NCBI RefSeq assembly: GCF_032854445.1
Contig: NC_088301.1
Location: 55,167,187 to 55,231,186 of the forward strand
Source: Liolophura sinensis
Lineage: Eukaryota; Mollusca; Polyplacophora; Chitonida; Chitonidae
DNA length: 64,000 nucleotides
Direction of reading: 5' to 3'
Within the stretch, counting starts at the first letter, position 1; every line of letters begins with the position of its first letter. Both the position numbers and the translations under genes were made by a program. The notes under the pieces are model-generated. The model worked only from the letters and a program-made list of their open reading frames with translations. It searched no databases and was not told the DNA's origin. Shown here one piece after another: positions 60,234 through 64,000 of this stretch.

Positions 60234-62173
60234 ATTCAGGAAATGTACACACAACCACATCTTCATTTAAAAACTTAAAAACAAAAATCCCCTTGCCGTT
60301 TGTTTGTTGGTGTTGTGATTAAATGTGATGCAGACATTTTACATTTCATATATAAACCAAAGATTGAGGAGAGGATTTGATCCCTCACTTTTACAAATAC
60401 TAGTCTTTAAGGTAAATAAATATACATATAATGTGGTGAATTAATCTCCCTCTTGATTACTTGGATAAGCTGTGCATCAAATTTGCCATACAACATCACA
60501 GTGAAAGAATATTGACAAGATTGAACTAGACTAGCCCATTATGTTAATAATTATCCCTCAAATACTGTATTTCACTGAGGGGTACAAAGTTACCAACACA
60601 AACACAAATTTGGCTCTTTTTTCATGTTTCTTTTCTGTGAAAACATGTTTGTGCATCACATAAAGTGCAAGATTTGAAATTATTTTTAGTAATTAAAAAT
60701 GGTACGGACTTTGCTACTGAATGGGGCTAATCTCCAATACAAATGTAAATGTTACACACCATTTCAACTTCATGTAAATTGACAAATCTTTCTTTATATT
60801 CCTAAATAAGCGAAAACACAATTTTTTGTAAAATGAGATTTTTAAAAAAATTGTGATGAGAGTTTAATAAAAAAAATTTCTTGTGTCTCTCACCACAACC
60901 ACGCCAGCTTTGTCAGGTTTCTCATATCATTTATTTAATTAAACAAGAAATAAAACAGAAGTGCCCTGAAAACGTGGTCAGCCTTAAGTCTATCTTAATC
61001 CCACGTCTTACACATCCTCTAATTAGCAAAAGTACCCATGAACTACTGTATTTGGCAAATATAAATATGAATACTTACCATGTCACCCTCAGAAACCCAG
61101 TGGCTTAGAGTATATCTTTTTACAATCAGTTAGTCACAGAAGTTAGAAGAAGGCTCTACTCACCCCATATATATATTGGTATCTTACTGCACTTCAGATA
61201 AAGTCAAATTCTCAGAAATTCTATATGCCAATCCCTGTTTTCTGTTTCACATTCAACACTTCTTTTCAAATAATGACACTTATTAATGGTAGTTTATGCA
61301 TACAGGAAAAACAAACTATAAATGTACATGTACGACACATACACCTGTTCCACCATATGCTTCCACTTTTCATATGTGCAGCATTGTTAATATACATTTT
61401 ATTGGAAATGGGAGTACACCGGAGTTATAAGATGGTGCTGTGCTTAGGTTTTATACAGATGAACAGATTCAAAAAACTTTTGCAAAACTGCATTCAAGAG
61501 GAAATGACAAAGACTGTAACAGGCTTGAGCTTACCTATACTGTCACATGGTGCACATCCTGTTACACATATAATGCCAAACTCACCCAATCAGGACATCC
61601 TGAAGATCAGGGTTGGCTAAACATGTCATGTACGTCATCAAGTAGATGAGAAGGCATGGTTATTGTGAAGGCTAGTCAGGTCACAGATTTAGTTTGACTG
61701 GTTTTATTATGTCACTTCAAACTGACAGTGTACTTGTGTCATGTACACATGTCAAGTTTGGGTCTTGAATTGAATATGTTTTGTATGAAGCATGCCTACA
61801 TGTACATTGTACCAAATTAAACTTATGAACTGAAAAACCCCAACAAATTAACACTTCTTCAAATCGGATGTATAACATATTACATTAATATCCATTCATG
61901 GAACTACATATAAATGTCCGTGTCATATGTCTTGACTACCACTGTTCACACCTGCACCTTCTTTTGAACTGTAATCCTTACTTTAATTCAAATCAAGTAT
62001 ATGTATCAACATACACTGGTTTATGCAGGGCTCCTGTAGATCGGCTCAGTGCTAATATTACACAGGAAAGAAACATGCTTTATGTGAAACATACACATAG
62101 AAATGAATGTACACGTCACGGTTTTTAAGAAATGATCTTTATCAGGTAGACAAGAATTATTACACAATATACA

Positions 62174-62275
62174 TTTATTCAAATGGTGTTTTACGCCGTA
62201 CTCTAGAATACACCACATATATGACAGCGGCGGGCATTATGGTGAAACACAACCAGGCACAGCCCGGGGAAACAC
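62174..62275 (-). repeat. SINE fragment
   Basis: GGTGTTTTACGCCGTACTC, GACAGCGGCGGGCATTATGG and GGCACAGCCCGGGGAAACAC match the reverse-oriented family body. The head side is missing. Confidence 0.82.
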
Positions 62276-63548
62276 ATCGTATGCATAACACACAGGGCAT
62301 TTCTACCCTAAAAATACAATTCATAAGTACTGAGTAACTATATATGAATATATATGAACCTTAGTTGTACTCACTAAAATTAAAATTGGAAATAAATTTT
62401 TTAAAATATCATACATGACACACATACATGTGACTGAACCAGAACATGCATTGAGAACGTACATGATCATGATTTACCCTGTGGCATAAATATCAATACC
62501 AAATTATCTATCAGACTAACAACAAAAAAAATCAAGAGTTTATCAATTAGTTTACCGTTTCTATGTATGTATTCAAGCTGCTTACATTCACACATGTAAG
62601 GGTATATGTGGTGAACATATATATATCTGTAGGCTACATGTAAATCATTTCTGCTGATAAACCATAATACATTTATTTCTGGCTGATATCATCAAAACTG
62701 AAATCTTCTACTTAAAAATATCCATCACTCTGTTGCCATTGTTCCTGACATGTTTACATGCATCAGTTATTTACATTCTATATAGACGTACAGTATGCCA
62801 GCAAAATATACTGCTTCAGACAGATACCTATACATATATATATATTTATTTATTTAATTGATTGTGTTCCTAAGAAAATGCTAACCTCCTCAGCCAGGGA
62901 GACCCACTGTTTGTATAAGCTTGATATCAGAAAAACTGTGAAGAAAGTTATGTATTGCACCTTGGCCTACATTAAAGCCTACAGGTACTTCTCAAACACA
63001 TGTATGACCTTACCTACCGAACTGGATGCATTACCTAAGCTATCTGTGGCACTGGGCTTGTATAAATGCTCTGGTCTCTTAGCAGGAAGCACGATTTGTT
63101 AAAAATGCACAAAATAGATGTCTATATACATGTAATATAATATCAGCTTTTAATATCAAGACATGTGCATAGAGCACACATTTGCTAATATTCGTTAAAC
63201 CTACATGCATGTCTGTAGGCCACACTGAGCATCTACTATATACCTACACTATGAGTAGGCCTACAGTTCATTTCCAAATACCAGCACAGGTACAAACATT
63301 CTGAGGGGAGCTGTGAGGCAACAGCACCTGACACCTTTCAAAATATGTTCTCAGCCATATCAGATTAGTAGATGTCATTTACAAAGTTAAGTAAACCTCA
63401 GTATTACTGTTTATTAAGTTTAACACTTTCTGGACAAACATGTTGCACATATTCTCATGCTGGAGATTAAGGAAATCGATCTGTATCCAATAGTCTACCT
63501 ATTTGAAAATTAATACCACCCATGTACACTCATGTTACCTGGCCACTA

Positions 63549-63630
63549 GGGCAACCAATGGTAAACCATACACCGATTCAGGCAACAAGGGCATGGTCTG
63601 AATCGATGTATGGTTTACCATTGGTTGCCC
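63549..63630 (-). repeat. Near-perfect 33-bp inverted repeat (hairpin)
   Basis: GGGCAACCAATGGTAAACC at 63549 and GGTTTACCATTGGTTGCCC ending at 63630 are the outer parts of two 33-bp arms (63549-63581 and 63598-63630) around a 16-nt loop. Only one arm position does not pair. Transcribed from the minus strand, that position becomes a G-U wobble, so the stem is fully paired. It could be a small foldback element or a small-RNA hairpin. Confidence 0.8.
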
Positions 63631-64000
63631 CTGTGGTTACGATACTCCGCCAGCCCAGTATAACGAGAGGAGTTGAAGTATCCACCTGAGGCTAATGCTA
63701 ACAGACTACCTGCATATACTATTTGCTGACCTATACCAAGCAGTCTGAAAAATGGTTCTAGGATATACTGGCTAGTACTTAATAACACTTTGAATATTGA
63801 ATATTGAATATTGGCTTGTTAAAATATTATCCATGTAAGAATTGCCCCGATCAAGACTTCTTTGATTGTTATAACTCCCAAACCCTGATCAAGTTATATG
63901 GAAAATATGAGGAACGAATGCAAGTGAGGCGGATAGACATCCATATAAATTAGATCAAAATTTAGCAGAAAAAATGCACCAACCAAAATCATTTTATATG

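Larger units (their letters stand above)
57961..63548. other. Gene-free AT-rich region
   Basis: No exon with recognisable similarity on either strand. It contains two SINE fragments (60170-60233, 62174-62275). Several ORFs of 60-130 codons lack coding character or splice context. Confidence 0.45.

Overview
This is a eukaryotic (animal) genomic window: AT-rich, with multi-exon genes, GT-AG introns and many interspersed repeats. The repeats point to a mollusc. A tRNA-derived SINE with the tail ACGCCGTACTCAAGAATATT recurs about ten times in both orientations, and a second tRNA-headed repeat (GCTTGGGGTTTAACGTCGTA) occurs twice. I know both as widespread in mollusc genomes; the species is not determined.

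Four conserved genes could be reconstructed exon by exon, all in phase. (1) DUS4L, tRNA-dihydrouridine synthase, minus strand, 8 exons, 3196-7174, 317 aa. (2) COG5, conserved oligomeric Golgi subunit 5, plus strand, 21 exons, 8306-21069, 809 aa. These two are divergent across a 1.1 kb intergenic region, the same arrangement as in human. (3) UBE2N/Ubc13, ubiquitin-conjugating enzyme, plus strand, 5 exons, 36051-40712, 154 aa, active-site Cys87. (4) ALAS, 5-aminolevulinate synthase, minus strand, 10 coding exons, 47999-53769, 590 aa, with three Cys-Pro heme regulatory motifs and PLP lysine 389. UBE2N and ALAS converge. A possible unrecognised plus-strand gene (three phase-compatible exons, 23066-28333) sits between COG5 and UBE2N.

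22-35 kb is a mobile-element region: a decayed BEL/Pao retrotransposon (about 25.7-30.3 kb, minus), a long inverted-repeat pair, and a decayed Ty3/gypsy pol (31.6-34.2 kb, minus) whose YxDD site is lost. Several palindromic, MITE-like foldbacks are scattered through introns and intergenic DNA.

Four minisatellite arrays stand out: a 57-bp unit overlapping the COG5 stop codon and 3' flank, an 85-bp unit (about 17 copies) inside the BEL remnant, a 30-bp unit (about 85 copies, open in frames on both strands) downstream of UBE2N, and a diverged 37-bp unit (about 22 copies) near 57.5 kb. The long ORFs over the 57-bp and 30-bp arrays follow from unit lengths divisible by three and are not called as genes. 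The last 10 kb (54-64 kb) holds no recognisable coding sequence; it may include upstream noncoding exons of ALAS. I did not find an obviously novel multi-gene system. The strongest leads are the array seeded at the COG5 stop codon, the orphan exon series and a near-perfect 82-nt hairpin at 63.55 kb.
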